The notes beneath the pieces are model-generated. The model was not told the DNA's origin and made no database searches. It saw nothing but the letters and a program-made list of their open reading frames with translations. A stretch of 64,000 nucleotides of DNA from Ottelia alismoides (lineage: Eukaryota > Streptophyta > Magnoliopsida > Alismatales > Hydrocharitaceae). Below are positions 48,106 to 59,427 of this stretch, in pieces (the stretch's first letter is position 1; every line of letters begins with the position of its first letter). The position numbers were made by a program, and so were the translations under genes. The DNA lies in NCBI GenBank assembly GCA_037367405.1, contig JAZKJV010006930.1, positions 186,001 through 250,000 of the forward strand. Direction: 5' to 3'.

Positions 48106-50223
48106 CACTTATGCAATAAGTGCATAAAAGAAAATCAAAGAAAAGAAAAAGAAGAAAGATGGAATAAGTTTCATTATCAAACTTGTCCTCACAAAATCAA
48201 AGTTTGGAGCTTAAGTCGGACCTTTGAAATTTTAGTGCGGGCGGAACCTTAATGAGAACCGAATTTGAAATCCAACAGCCTTCGAGAATCCCAAAACTCT
48301 GCTCAAGTCTCCTCAATAGCCAGGTCAGAATATTTCAACTCATACGCAAACCCTTACGACTATGAATCTGACTAGTCCAATGTAAGTGATGGTGGCTCTC
48401 CCTAACTGAAATGACAAAGAGACTGACTTCTCCAATATGACAACCCAATGATTTTCCAATAATCCCAAAACTCTGCTCAAGTCTCCTCAATAGCCAAGTC
48501 AGAATATTTCAACTCATACGCAAACCCTTACGACTATGAATCGGACTAGTACAATGTAAGTGATGGTGGCTCTCCCTAACTGAAATGACAAAGAGACTGA
48601 CTTCTCCAATATGACAACCCAATGATTTTCCAATCCAACAACTCATTCCTCAGGGAGCGGGGTATTCCCTTCTAAGTTCAAGTGGCAACCAGCTCAAGAG
48701 GAGGGGGGTGAAGAGAAGAATGGACGGTAGCCAGTGTAGCTACCTATCCTAGGATGCAAGACCAGTGTAGTCAAGTCATCCAGCTGCAGGCTCACATGAT
48801 TTGACTTTGAAGCTCAAGCTTGCTTATTGACTTTACACATATGTACACTCCGGCAGGCATTTTTATTTTTGTACAGGCCTGCCCACTTTTTTGGAGTTTT
48901 TGCTTTTGTAACTTTTTTGAAATACTATATACAACAGCATTTACATAGGGAATTTTCCTCTTGAGCCAGTAGACTATCCTATTTTGAAGCTTTATTGCAA
49001 CCCACGATCTCCTATCCTCGAAACTCATCATTACTGGATGGGTTGGGGTGCACTTCCCTCTCTCGAGGAGGACAAGTGTTTCCACCTGTGTGCGTCTCAT
49101 ACCGGCAAATCCAACCCCCTCACCACTCCAACTGAGTTGAGCCAAGTGAAAGGTGCAGGTGTCCAAGTTAGGTCATCATCAACAAGAGTCGTGCGTGTGC
49201 TCCGAAATACTCTACTTAGGCAGTCAAGAATCCATTGAACCGAGTCTCATGATCCTCAAAGAATTAAGTCACCTAGACCTGAAGTACCTCATTCCCAGCT
49301 CCGATACGGTTCCTGTTAATTAGGTAGGTTTTAAGGTCCAACCAAGCTCCAATCTTTAGATTTTACTTAGACTCGTTCAATTAACAAACTCAATCCGAAA
49401 AATGCTTATGCTATGCAAATGCAGAAAATATTTTTGTGATGCAATTTTCAAAGATTTTTGAACTTTTTATGGATTTTTGAAAAGATGATGCATATGCATT
49501 TTTTAGATTTTTCAAAAAGATTTTTCAAGTGTTTTTGGATTTTAATTTTGCAAATGTTTTTGGGATTTTTGAAAACAAAAGGTTTTGGCTAAAAACTAGG
49601 TACAAATATTTACGCGGGGATGCATATTTTATTTACAAGCAGTAGATTTTAAGAATTTACAAGGGTAAGTGATCACTTTTATAGATATATACATAGAGAA
49701 TTTTAGGTGAGATGTAAGTATTCCTCAAACTTATTTGACACGGGTTTTTCAAACAATTTTCGAAAACTACAGTCCAAAATACTTTTCACAAAGAATTTTA
49801 CAAACATGTACACACATTTGAAAATTATTTTGCAAAGGTTTTCCAAACAGTATGTATAGATTTTTGAAATATTTTTGCAACCATTTTTCAAACCACTTGC
49901 TACTCATTTTTCCAACATTTTATTTCACACAAAGAAAATAATTTTATAATCAAAATGTTTTTACAAAGGTTGAAAACATGTAACAAAATATTCTCAAAGT
50001 AGTTTTCAAAAGATTTTCACAAGGATTTTCAAACTATTTTTCAAATATTTTGCAAAAATTATTTTCACCTGATTTATTAATCAGTAAATACACAAGGAAT
50101 TTGAGGAATGATCACATCTTGTTTGTTAAGATTTTTAATGAATTTTATAAGTGTAATTAGCCATATTTATTAAGAAAATACGGAAGTACGAGTTATGGTT
50201 AAAGTATATACGCAGTATATGCG
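48106..50223 (-). other. Athila post-pol spacer, non-coding
   Basis: This is the place where some Athila relatives have an env-like gene. The longest open stretch (49166-48792, 124 codons) has no recognisable domain, and its counterpart in the (+) relic is shifted by indels. The part from 49380 to 50210 is A/T-rich with many short repeats of the type ttttcaaa/tttgaaaa. The part from 48640 to 49330 is better conserved between the two copies. Confidence 0.7.
48287..48634. repeat. Tandem duplication, 2 x 174 bp
   Basis: Units 48287-48460 and 48461-48634 differ at only a few positions. Both start aatcccaaaactctgctc and end gattttccaat. The duplication is inside the post-pol spacer and is absent from the (+) relic near 10970-11150, so it arose in this lineage. 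Confidence 0.92.
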
Positions 50224-50742
50224 ACCCCCCTATACTTAGCTTGAGTTATGTCCTCATAGATCGGAGAGAAAAGAGAAGACATAACTCGTACTGAGTATAG
50301 AAAAGTCTAAAGAATAAATGAATAATAGATGAATAAACGAATGAGAAATCGACCGTCCCCCCTATACTTAGGATCAAATAATCCTAGGTATAGCAGACTG
50401 TATACAAAGTAGGGAGGGCCAAGGGTGAGAATGAACAGATCGTACTCAGACTGTCTCCTCCTATACTTAAGGTAAGATATCCCTAAGTATAGACAAGAAG
50501 AGGAGACAGTGGAGAGGAGCAAAGAATAGAAGATCTTGGGGTGCACACCCCCCTATACTTAGGACAAAGTACATCCTAAGTATAGAAGACTGACAGAAAG
50601 GGGCGACATCTTTTTGATAGATAAAGAAGATAGAAGAAGAAAAGGAGAAAAGAAGAAAAGGAGAAAAGAGATGAAAGTGGATATGAAAAACTCGGGATGT
50701 GCATCCCCCCTACACTTAGGATAAGGTACATCCTAAGTGTAG
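50224..50742 (-). repeat. Tandem hairpin plus G-run modules (polypurine-tract-like)
   Basis: Four complete modules and one half module are present on the minus strand. Hairpins are at 50710-50742 (perfect 13-bp stem CTACACTTAGGAT/ATCCTAAGTGTAG, 7-base loop), 50553-50585, 50461-50492 and 50362-50393. Three of the four are followed directly by a run of G (C-runs at 50705-50710, 50548-50553, 50357-50362 on the plus strand). The half module at 50225-50240 has only the right arm and its G-run. Spacing between modules is about 90-160 bases. The array lies just after pol. Confidence 0.93.
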
Positions 50743-50806
50743 CAGTGATGAAAGGGATGACATCATGTCGGAAGAAGAAGATAGAAGAGACGGAAAAGAA
50801 GAAAAG

Positions 50807-51965
50807 TCATTCAAAAATATTTTTCTCTGCTTTGTCGTCCTCTGATATTTTGGAAGTATTCAGCTCATCCATGTAGATTACTTGAATAGAGTCAACGACA
50901 GATATGAATGTATCATGTTCAAGGTAAGGCTTCAGAAGTTGTCCATTGACTACAAATGACTGTGCTTCAGCTAACAAATTAGATATCAATTGTTGTCACA
51001 CACATGCCTAACCATAAACGGCCCAGTCCATTTACTCTTCAATTTGCCTGGAAAGATCTTTAATTTCGCATCAAACAACCACACCTTCTGACCTGGCTCG
51101 AAGGACTTGCGGCAGATATGCTTGTCATGCCATGTTTTGACCTTCTCCTTGTACATCAGGCTGTTGTCATATGTATAATCTCTGAATTCCAATAATCTGT
51201 TCAGATCCAATTTTTTGTTTTGTCCTGCTTGCTCGGAGTCCAAATTACAGATGTTGATGGCCCATAAAGACTTGTGAATTAATTCGACGGGCAGATGACA
51301 TGGCTTGCCATACACCAGGCGGTAGGGAGACATTCCCAATGGTGACTTGTACGTTGTTCTATAAGCCCAAAGAACGGAATCGAGCAACTGAGACCAGTTC
51401 TTGCGATCCGGACGCACAAGCTTCTGTAGAATTGTCTTGATCTCCCTGTTTGAACATTCAGCTAAGCCATTGGACTGCGGGTGGTAGGGTGAAGCAACAC
51501 GATGTTCAATGCAGAATTCTTGAGTCATCTTCTTCACCTCTCTGTTTATGAAATGACTACCCCCATCTGATATGAGAATCTTGGGGATCCTGAACCGTGG
51601 TATGATGTGATCTCTCAAGAATCGACAGACAGTCCTACTGTCGACGGTTCTGGCGGGAATAGCCTCCACCCAGCGACTTACATAATCGACAACAATCAGA
51701 ATATATTCATAGCCCTGACTGTTGGGAAATGGACCCATAAAATCGATGCCCCATGCGTCGAAGACGTCTAATATCTGAATGAATTTCAGAGGCATCGTGT
51801 CTCTCATTCCTATGGTTCTGCCCATCTTCTGAAAGTCAGTGCAACATTTGACATATTCATCTGCATCTTTGAATAAGGAAGGCCACCAGAGGCCACTTTG
51901 AAGAACCTTTGTTGCCGTTCGTCTACCTGAATGATGTCCTCCAGAATTTGATCATGACATAAGGC
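50807..51965 (-). pseudogene. Athila integrase and pol C-terminus
   Basis: The zinc-binding region lies at the start (about 51965-51830; its HH pair and CC pair are separated by a frameshift near 51945). The catalytic core is open at 51825-50986 with GIDFMGPFPNSQGYEY, VVDYVSRWVEA (first Asp), ILISDGGSHF (second Asp) and HPQSNGLAECSNREIK (catalytic Glu), so the DDE triad is present. The C-terminal part includes SPYRLVYGKPCHLPVEL and, beyond a stop near 50985, a tail with VNGQLLKPYLEHD (to 50807). This is the best-preserved part of the element, but the frameshift and stop make the reading incomplete. The family's integrase inserts the cDNA and makes the 5-bp duplication seen here. Confidence 0.9.
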
Positions 51966-53850
51966 GAGGACACTTGGAATTTCCTCCTGAGGAATATACC
52001 TTCTCCAGATAGAATCTGCCCCCTCACGAAATAAATACGGATCTTCCCACTGGTAGAAATGAATTTTAGACAAGAACCTGTCTATCTTTAACTTCGGCCA
52101 ATCTTGTGGAATCTTCTTGGTCACTAGATAATTCACTATGTCTGCATACCAGGGAAGCGAGGTGACTGAGAGAAATGCTTCATCTGCTAAGGTCTCTGTG
52201 ATAGGCTGCAGGCTCAGCTCAGGAGATTCCGGCTCGGGAAGCCTTGATAGATGATCGGCCACCACATTCATTACCCCAGGTTTATCTTTAATTTCCAAGT
52301 TAAATTCCTGGAGGAGAAGGATCCACCGAATAAGACGTGGTTTGGCATCCTTCTTCTGTTGTAAGTACCGAATGGCCGAATGATCAGTGTAAAAATCACT
52401 TTGGATCCAAGGAGGTAGGATCGGAACTTTTCCAAGGCAAAAACTATCGCTAGCAGCTCCTTTCTGTGACAGTATAGTTTCGCTGGGATTCATCGAGCGT
52501 TCGGCTAGTGTAGTGAATCGCAAACGGTACATTAGCTTTCCTCTATCCAAGTACAGCACCAATGGCATAATCTGACGCTTCGGTCATTATCTCAAAAGGT
52601 TGAGTCCAAATTGGTGGCTGCAAGATAGGGGCCTGTGTGATGAGTTCTTTTAGCTGCTGAAAGGCAAGGAGCACATGCTCATCCACAATGAATTCATTCT
52701 CCTTGCCGAGCAACTCAGTCAACGGTCTGGCCAGTTTGCTAAAATCTTCGATGAATCGTCAGTAAAAACTGACGTGGCCCAAGAATGACCTGACTTGTTT
52801 AATTGTTGTAGGTGGCTCAAGTTTGGAAATTACCTCCACCTTGGCTGGGTCAACCTCCATGCCACGTCTAGAAACAACGTGACCCAGCACGATTCCTTCG
52901 GTCACCATGAAGTTGCTCTTTTCCCACGAGAGCACCAGATTTACTTCGCAGCACCTCCGCAAGACTCGGTCTAAATAATCCAGACATTGATCGAATGAAT
53001 CCCCGTAGACCAAAAAATCGTCCATAAAGACCTCGAGAAAGTTGCCCACCATATCGGCAAAAACTGCAAGCATACACCTCTGAAATGTGGTTGGGGCGTT
53101 GCAAAGCCCGAACGACATCCGTCTGAAGGCATATGTACCAAAAGGACAGGTGAACATGGTCTTCTCTTGATCTTCAGGAGCAATAGCAACTTGATTATAT
53201 CCAGAGTATCCATCCAAGAAGCAGAAGTATTCCTTCGCAGTCAATCTTTCCAAAATCTGGTCGATGAAGGGTAAAGGAAAGTGGTCCTTCTTGGTGGCGA
53301 GGTTAAGTCTTCTGCAGTCCACGCACACTTGCCAAGAAGTGGGCACTCTGGTTGCGATCTCCTCTCCTTTGTCATTCTTCACAATGGTGATCCCTGATTT
53401 CTTTGGCACAACATGCAGAGGGCTCACCCATTTGCTGTTGAAGATGGGATAAATGAATCTCGCATCACACCATTTCTGAATCTCTTTCATAACAACCTCC
53501 CGCAGATTAGGATTTAATCTTCTCTACAGTTCTCGAGAGGGCCTGCAATCATCTTCCAGAAAAATGCGATGCAAGCACAGTGACGGATTGATCCCATGGA
53601 GATTCGAAGTTCGCCAGCCTATCACCTTGGAGTTGCGTTCAAGAACCTCCATCAGACGAGATTCTTGGTCTTCGGTCAGGTGTGCATTGATAATGACCGG
53701 ATACATGTTCGGTTCTCCCACAAGGAAGGCATATTTCATGTTGGAGGGAAAGGGTTTCAATTCTGGTGGGGTTGGAGCTGCTTCAGCAGTGACTTCGGCT
53801 ATTAATGCATGTGGCGATTCTTTCATCTGTTCGGTGTCTACCAACCTTTG
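51960..53850 (-). pseudogene. Athila reverse transcriptase and RNase H
   Basis: The reading starts near 53844 with a pre-RT segment, is broken by a TAG near 53523, then is open at 53490-52759. Motifs in order: QVCVDCRRLNLATKKDHFPL, FCFLDGYSGYNQ, FGTYAFRRMSFGLCNAP, and the catalytic VFMDDFLVYG. A TGA replaces Arg in the FYRRF block at about 52757. RNase H follows with [17 protein letters not shown] and [16 protein letters not shown], but frameshifts lie near 52570-52440. The reverse transcriptase copies element RNA to cDNA in the particle, and RNase H removes the RNA. The lesions are few enough to place every motif but rule out a functional product. Confidence 0.9.
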
Positions 53851-54129
53851 TTCTGCCTCTTCACTTAGATTTTGACAGAATGACTTGATAATTTCCTTTT
53901 CATCGCAAGATTATTCAAAAATTTGCTCTTGGTTGTGAAGTTACATCACCCCCACGACAGTCTCATGCAGCGCGTCAGCAAACACCTCTTCCTGATCGAT
54001 AAGGGGAAATTCGACTATGGTCTCCATTCCCTCCTCGGGGCAGAGGAGTTCATGGATCTCATTGTCATCCAAGAATAAGTTGGTATCTTGAATTTCTGCT
54101 ATAAAGTCGCAGTCATCAGAATGCTCAAT

Positions 54130-55060
54130 CACCCTTGCGCATGATGCAGATGTTCATTCAGCTGGTGCTCCCTCAGGCAGGGTCTCTACTCTAATTGTTT
54201 CGTTGCCAACGCCAAAAGTGATTTCTCCAGTCCCATAATTCACTACTACATTCGACGTCCGCAAGAATGGTCATCCAAGTATGATTGGGATGAGGAGCAA
54301 TGGAGCAGGGACGTCCATATCTAGCACCACAAAATCGGCCGAGAACTTCTTTCCCTGAACCGTAACTATTACGTCCTCCAACAGGCCCCTAGGCCGCTTG
54401 ACCGATTTGTCTGCAAATTGTAGAATCATCATTGTAGGCTTGAGCGGTCCTAACCTGAATTCGGTAAGCAGTGAGGCTGGCATCAGATTGACGGAAGACC
54501 CGTTGTCGATAAGTGTTCGTTCAAACTCCTGATTAAACATCTGACAACGCACAAGAGGTGCTCCCATATCTGGCTTTTTATCCAGGAGGTTGATGATGGC
54601 ATTAACTGTGGCCATTGTGAGGATATGCTTTTCGGACTTACCACCTTTGCTTCTGGAGTTATGGGGGTGCGGCCTACGCTTGGTTGTACATGCCTCTTTC
54701 AATCCTTTCTTAACAGCCGGCATGTACTCGAGAGCTTTCATTAACGGCATGTTCAACACCAAATTCTGGATAATTTCTATAATGGCAGGATCATACAAAG
54801 TATTTTTCAAATTTTTCAGTTTTTTGTGTTTTTTCATTGCTTCTGGAAACGAAATATTAACAAAATCTTCACCAATTTCATTCAGAATAGTGTTCATATT
54901 GTTGTGTACAGGTAGATGGCAAAAAGGAATAGAATCATCTACAAGATGTGGACCAAAAACAACAGGCTCGGCATCAGGTGATGGCATTGGACTCGCTGCA
55001 GGTGCAAAATTCCTTCTGTCTGTGGCTGGCTCAGTGGCAGGTGCAGACATCTCCAATGTT
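54130..55060 (-). pseudogene. Athila aspartic protease
   Basis: The open stretch 55056-54271 contains the protease core. The active-site motif reads LIDNGSSVNLMP (about 54515-54480), where Athila and other gypsy proteases usually have D-L/S-G-A/S; the catalytic Asp and Gly are kept. The flap-side and C-terminal block PLLLIPIILG is followed by a TGA in place of Arg (about 54270), after which the frame continues (PFLRTSNVVV) to 54132-53941. The upstream part (55056-54700) has the Lys-rich linker between gag and protease. The enzyme would cleave the gag-pol polyprotein. Confidence 0.85.
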
Positions 55061-55629
55061 GGCCTATCTCCACCGAGGTTGCTGCTATCTTTTTGTGTTT
55101 TGTTGTTTTCTTCATTTTTTGTGATTTTCTGGTCGATGGTGCTGCTCCCAAAATGTTTTGTGGCCCTGGCGTTGGCATGGATAACGATTCACTGTCAGAT
55201 GCAAGATGTTTTTCCTTCGCAGTAACTGATGGCTGGAGTGTCCTATCGCTCCAGAGAGTAACATCATTAGATAAAAAACAATTCAATTTACCTGAATCGA
55301 GTTGGACACTGACGACTACATGCTCCTTGCGTCGGAAGTTGTTCGTATTTGCCTCGACTTGAGCAGGGATGGTTGTTTTCGTAGTTGTCAAGTCGTCAAT
55401 CTCCTGGTTCATCTCAGCCATATTCTTCATCAATTGTTCAAGGCATGCCAGGGCTGGATTAATCGGTACAATCTCAGAAGAGTCCCCCTGCTGGGCCCTA
55501 GAGTTTGGTATGATGGCTGAGACTGCGACTGGTAACCCTGAGAGTATTGGTGAGGAGGAGGAGGGTTAGAGGAATATTGTGAGTTCTGGTGATATGTAGC
55601 ATCGGTTGCTGATGATATCCTTGTCCGCA

Positions 55630-57611
55630 GTACCCGGACTGCTAAGGACCATGCTGGTAATTCTGCCTCAATGTATTTCCATGAGACGGAGGCTGGTACT
55701 GATATGAGGGCTGGAATGGTCTCCCACCATGTTGCTGCTGGTGATAGGGCATGTTTCCCATGTTCTGACCCTGAGAATGTCCCTGAGGACGGGTCAACTG
55801 CGCTTCATTATTCCATACACCGTTGATTTCTTGGATCATTGGCAGGGGTGGAGAGAACTGCTCGGGATAGACTGGCTGGGGCTCTTGTTGATACACAACC
55901 ATTTGTGTCTGTGACTGCGGGGGCTGCTCCAGAAACTGCACGTAATCCACGTGTTGTATAGGTTGGGCCTGCGGTGGCGTCGACTGAGGGTTCTGATATA
56001 GCATTGGCTCCTTCTTCTCAGCGATCGGCTCAGCAGTAGTAGACACATCATTACACATATTGGCATTCAAAGCGCGGACAAGCTGCTCCAGCTGCTGGGA
56101 AATCACATCGAGCTTTTCCAAGCCCTGGGTCCTCTTCTCAATGACTGATAATTTCTCGAGGTCCTGCGACCTCTTCTCAATGATATCCACCTTAGACAGG
56201 TGGCTCCCAATGATGCTCAAGTTGGAGCTCTCATCCTTGTCTTTTGTGTCAGATGCCATGTTCACTGGCTTGCTGACGATAGTTGACACCTTCATGTAGA
56301 TTTGGGACGAGGATTGAGCGGCTTCTCCTTCAGCCATTTTCTCGAAGAGGTTCCATACCACATCCTCATCCTTGTTGAAATGCGAACCACCACAAGCGGC
56401 ATCTACGAGCTTTTGGCTTTCAAGTGTAAGCCCACCAAAGAAGTGTTGCACAAGACTGGTCTTTGGGATTTCGTGGTGGGGACACTTCTCCTGAAGATCC
56501 TTGAATCTCTCCCACGCTTCATGGATAGTCTCTGGGGCTGCTGGCAAAAACTAGAGATACGGGCACGCATCTGGTTCAGACGACTGAGAGGATAGAACTT
56601 ATGGAGAAATGCGGACTTCAGCTCATCCCAGATCGTGACTACCTTCCCTAAATGGTCGACCCAATAAAGAGCCTTATCTTGAAGGCTGAAGGGAAAGGTT
56701 GCCATCTTGACTACCCCCAAAGGGGTTCCAGGGTAGTGAGTGGTAGTGCGAATGCGGCCAAATTTCTTGAGGAAGATGTAAGGTTCCTCAGTGGTGTTCC
56801 CATGAAAAGTCGGGAGCAGAGACAAAAACTGCGGCTTCAGCTCGAAGTGGGCGTGGATTCGTGGAATTTGGATCCACTCAGTGATGCGACCCACTCTGGG
56901 ATTGTATGTTTCCTTCAGTGTTGGCTTTGGCTGCGGTGGGTCTGCATCCGCTCTATCATACTCGGGACCTTGCACTGAAAACCCATATTCATCTGGCTGG
57001 AACTCCTGCTCTGGCTCATCCTCTCGTCGATCATCTCTTGCATCGGCCCTCCTCCTCAGGTCATTCAGCATATCTTGGAAGGCGGTCTGGGCCAGGGCTT
57101 GGTTTGTCAACTACTGCTAGATGGCTTGGATGGAAGCCAGCAATTGACTGTTAACTTCGTTCTGTGTAGTGTACTGCCCTTCCCCCTGATCGGCTTCAGC
57201 TTCCGGTTGGGGTTGCGGTCCCTTTTCTCTTCCACCTGCCATCTTAGATTCTGTTTGACTCATTGACTCAGGATCGGGCTCTAGGTCTGCACATGGAAGA
57301 ATGCCCCGATCAGTCTGAATTGCAGCACCATATGTAGAGAAAAATTCTGTGTTAAGGTCAACACAGAACTTCGTTAAGGATGGCGATGTGTAAGGAGTGA
57401 AATCAATGTCCATCCAAAACGGGCAGAGTTCGGGACAAGAGTGATCCCGGTTTATTGAAGAAGATGGGGAGTCTGGAGATCGGTTCACAGAGGTTGAACT
57501 GGGTTCTCGAGAATCACCCCGAATTATTAGAGAAGGCGAGCGGATGGAACCAATGTGGGTGTCGACAGGGTCTCGATTGAACTGTCCATTCGTCGCCATC
57601 TCGAAGGTCAA
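55630..57611 (-). pseudogene. Athila gag
   Basis: Gag packages element RNA into particles. The first ATG candidates are at 57611 and 57599. Two in-frame TAG codons flank one CAG at 57117-57109. The capsid-like core follows with HAHFELKPQFLSLLPTFHG (about 56850) and KALYWVDHLGKVVTIWDEL. A frameshift lies in a T-run near 56548, after which the frame at 56547-55642 carries HEAWERFKDLQEKCPHHEI and LVDAACGGSHFNKDEDVV, both typical of Athila gag. The C-terminal part is Gln/Pro-rich, and another TAG ends it at about 55640. No CCHC zinc knuckle is seen, as is common in Athila. The breaks are mostly single-base changes. Confidence 0.88.
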
Positions 57612-59407
57612 GCGGAAGATCGATGTGGATGAAAGATACGAGGATCAACAAGAAACAAATGGAGTGTAAAACAGCAGAAGGCTCACAATGAGCGAGGGTC
57701 AAATGGAAGGAGAGCAAAAATGGCGCAAAGGCACGATGTTTTTTATCTTGACCTTAACTCGACTAATCAATCAAACCCAAAGCAATGGATTCACCAACTC
57801 GACCCGTGAAGCCGTGAAGGTTCGGCAATTATCTTTGTGAGTTTTAGATTTGTTTTTCAGGCAATTATCTTTTAACGAGTCCTTAGAGCGCTACGCCTAT
57901 AGGAGAGAGAGTACTGCCAGAAAAGTATCCCGTACTTATCCTCCTCCTGTGTAACCTCTAGTCTGCACTTTTTAAGGTCCTTGTAACTCTTCCTGGATCC
58001 CTACTCAACCAAAGAAAATAGAGAGAGGAAGCCAATAGGTGAAACCGATATTTCGGAACTGGCTCGCAACATAATCACCCGTGAGCGTGCAAGAACCTAC
58101 TCAGACGCAAGACGATGAGACAGACACCCCCGTGAAGGCGTGGCCTATGCTCGATACTTCGGACAAGGTCAGTGCTCTACACAATAGAGAGTCATTATTG
58201 TCGACCAAGCCCTACTCGTCCACGTGCGATAGAAACGCCAATACTTTGGAAATGCAGGCGATACACAAGGCAGCCACAGACTGGGTTTTGGGCTCTATTC
58301 CTTACGGCGTCGCTCACCTCACTTGGAAGGAGACCTTCCCATTCAACCTGAAAATAAATGAGGGCTTTGCTCACCCCAAGGCAATGAGTCCAATTAATTA
58401 ATTTTATTAAGGTCAAGTATTTTTAGCAATCCCTTTTTTAAATTTTTTTGTGTTATCACTTGTTTTGAGTCAATTCAATACAAGCGCCTAATGTTTTTGT
58501 CTTTTCTTTGATTCCTATTGATCCAAAAATAGAGGGAGAAGATCGACAAAGCAATGCAAGGCGACACTAAGATGGAAATCTCACCTTAGTGCCTAAATGA
58601 TGAATGCCCAATTAGAAGACTTACAGTGCTTCCCAGCTCTCTCCATGCGGGATGCAAAACAAGAATTTATAAACCTATACTATATGCTGATATGCACACG
58701 GAAATCGTCCTAAGCAGGAAATTGCTAGCATGAAGAACCAAATGCTAAAACATACAAAGCGAAACCTAGTAGTCCGGTCTTGGGGGCTGATCGGTGTCTA
58801 CCATAATGGATCCTGCACGTGTTGTATACGACCCCTCCCGGCATGGTGGTTTCGACTTAGATGTGTTAATAATTAATTATTTCTAAGTCCAAATGATAAG
58901 ACTATAGGTGCATGAAATGGTTGTTAGGTGTTTGGCCTTAGACTACACGATCAAGCAATCCTAAAAACTGAGGGCTCATTCCACAAAAGTAAGAAAAAGA
59001 AAACAAAACTGGAAAATGACAAGCGGTAAAAACGTGTCAAAACTGCGGTGCGCCCCCAAGTGAATAAACACTTGGAAATTGGGTCCGAGTATCCAAAGTC
59101 CAGGGTACTTGTATTATTACAATTAAATCAAATGTCTCTCTCTCACAAAAAGACTAAAAAACTAACTATCCTCTCTCTCTCTCTCTCTCAAGTTCTCCTG
59201 CTCTCTCCTGCCGGCTAGGATAGAATAGCCGGCTCCGCCTCCCAAGGCTGCTCAGGATCCCCTAGGCGATCCTCTTCGGTCAGTGGTCCCTCGCAAGAAA
59301 ACAAGAAAGGGATGTCAGACAGTTCAACACAAATTATATAATAGAAGCAGATAATCAAAAATGGCTAAGCAGATAAAAAGACACAAGTCTACTCTACAAG
59401 CCGATGC
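57612..59407 (-). other. Athila leader (untranslated), about 1.8 kb
   Basis: This lies between the primer site and gag. It contains a CT-repeat (59170-59189) and no recognised gene. Opposed open stretches at 58081-58401 (+) and 58416-58195 (-) have no known domain and I do not call them. The bases nearest the primer site share a gaggatcg... block with the leader at 38399-38634. Confidence 0.6.
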
Positions 59408-59425
59408 TCCCCGGCAACAACACCA
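59408..59425 (-). promoter_or_regulatory. Primer binding site (tRNA-Asp type)
   Basis: On the minus strand it reads TGGTGTTGTTGCCGGGGA, two bases after the LTR end. It differs from the canonical TGGCGCCGTTGCCGGGGA at three positions, all C to T. Confidence 0.9.
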
Positions 59426-59427
59426 TT

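Noticed and set aside
48792..49166. Possible env-like or accessory gene of Athila (124 codons)
   Set aside because: The homologous stretch in the (+) copy (10446-10667) aligns only with indels that are not multiples of three, so the frame is not conserved. No signal peptide or membrane segment is seen.
50224..50742. CRISPR-like array
   Set aside because: Units are hairpins with G-runs at uneven spacing in a plant retrotransposon; there are no uniform spacers or cas genes.
58081..58401. A 106-codon gene in the Athila leader (+ strand)
   Set aside because: It is antisense to the element, has no recognisable domain, and overlaps an equally plausible opposite-strand ORF in an untranslated leader.
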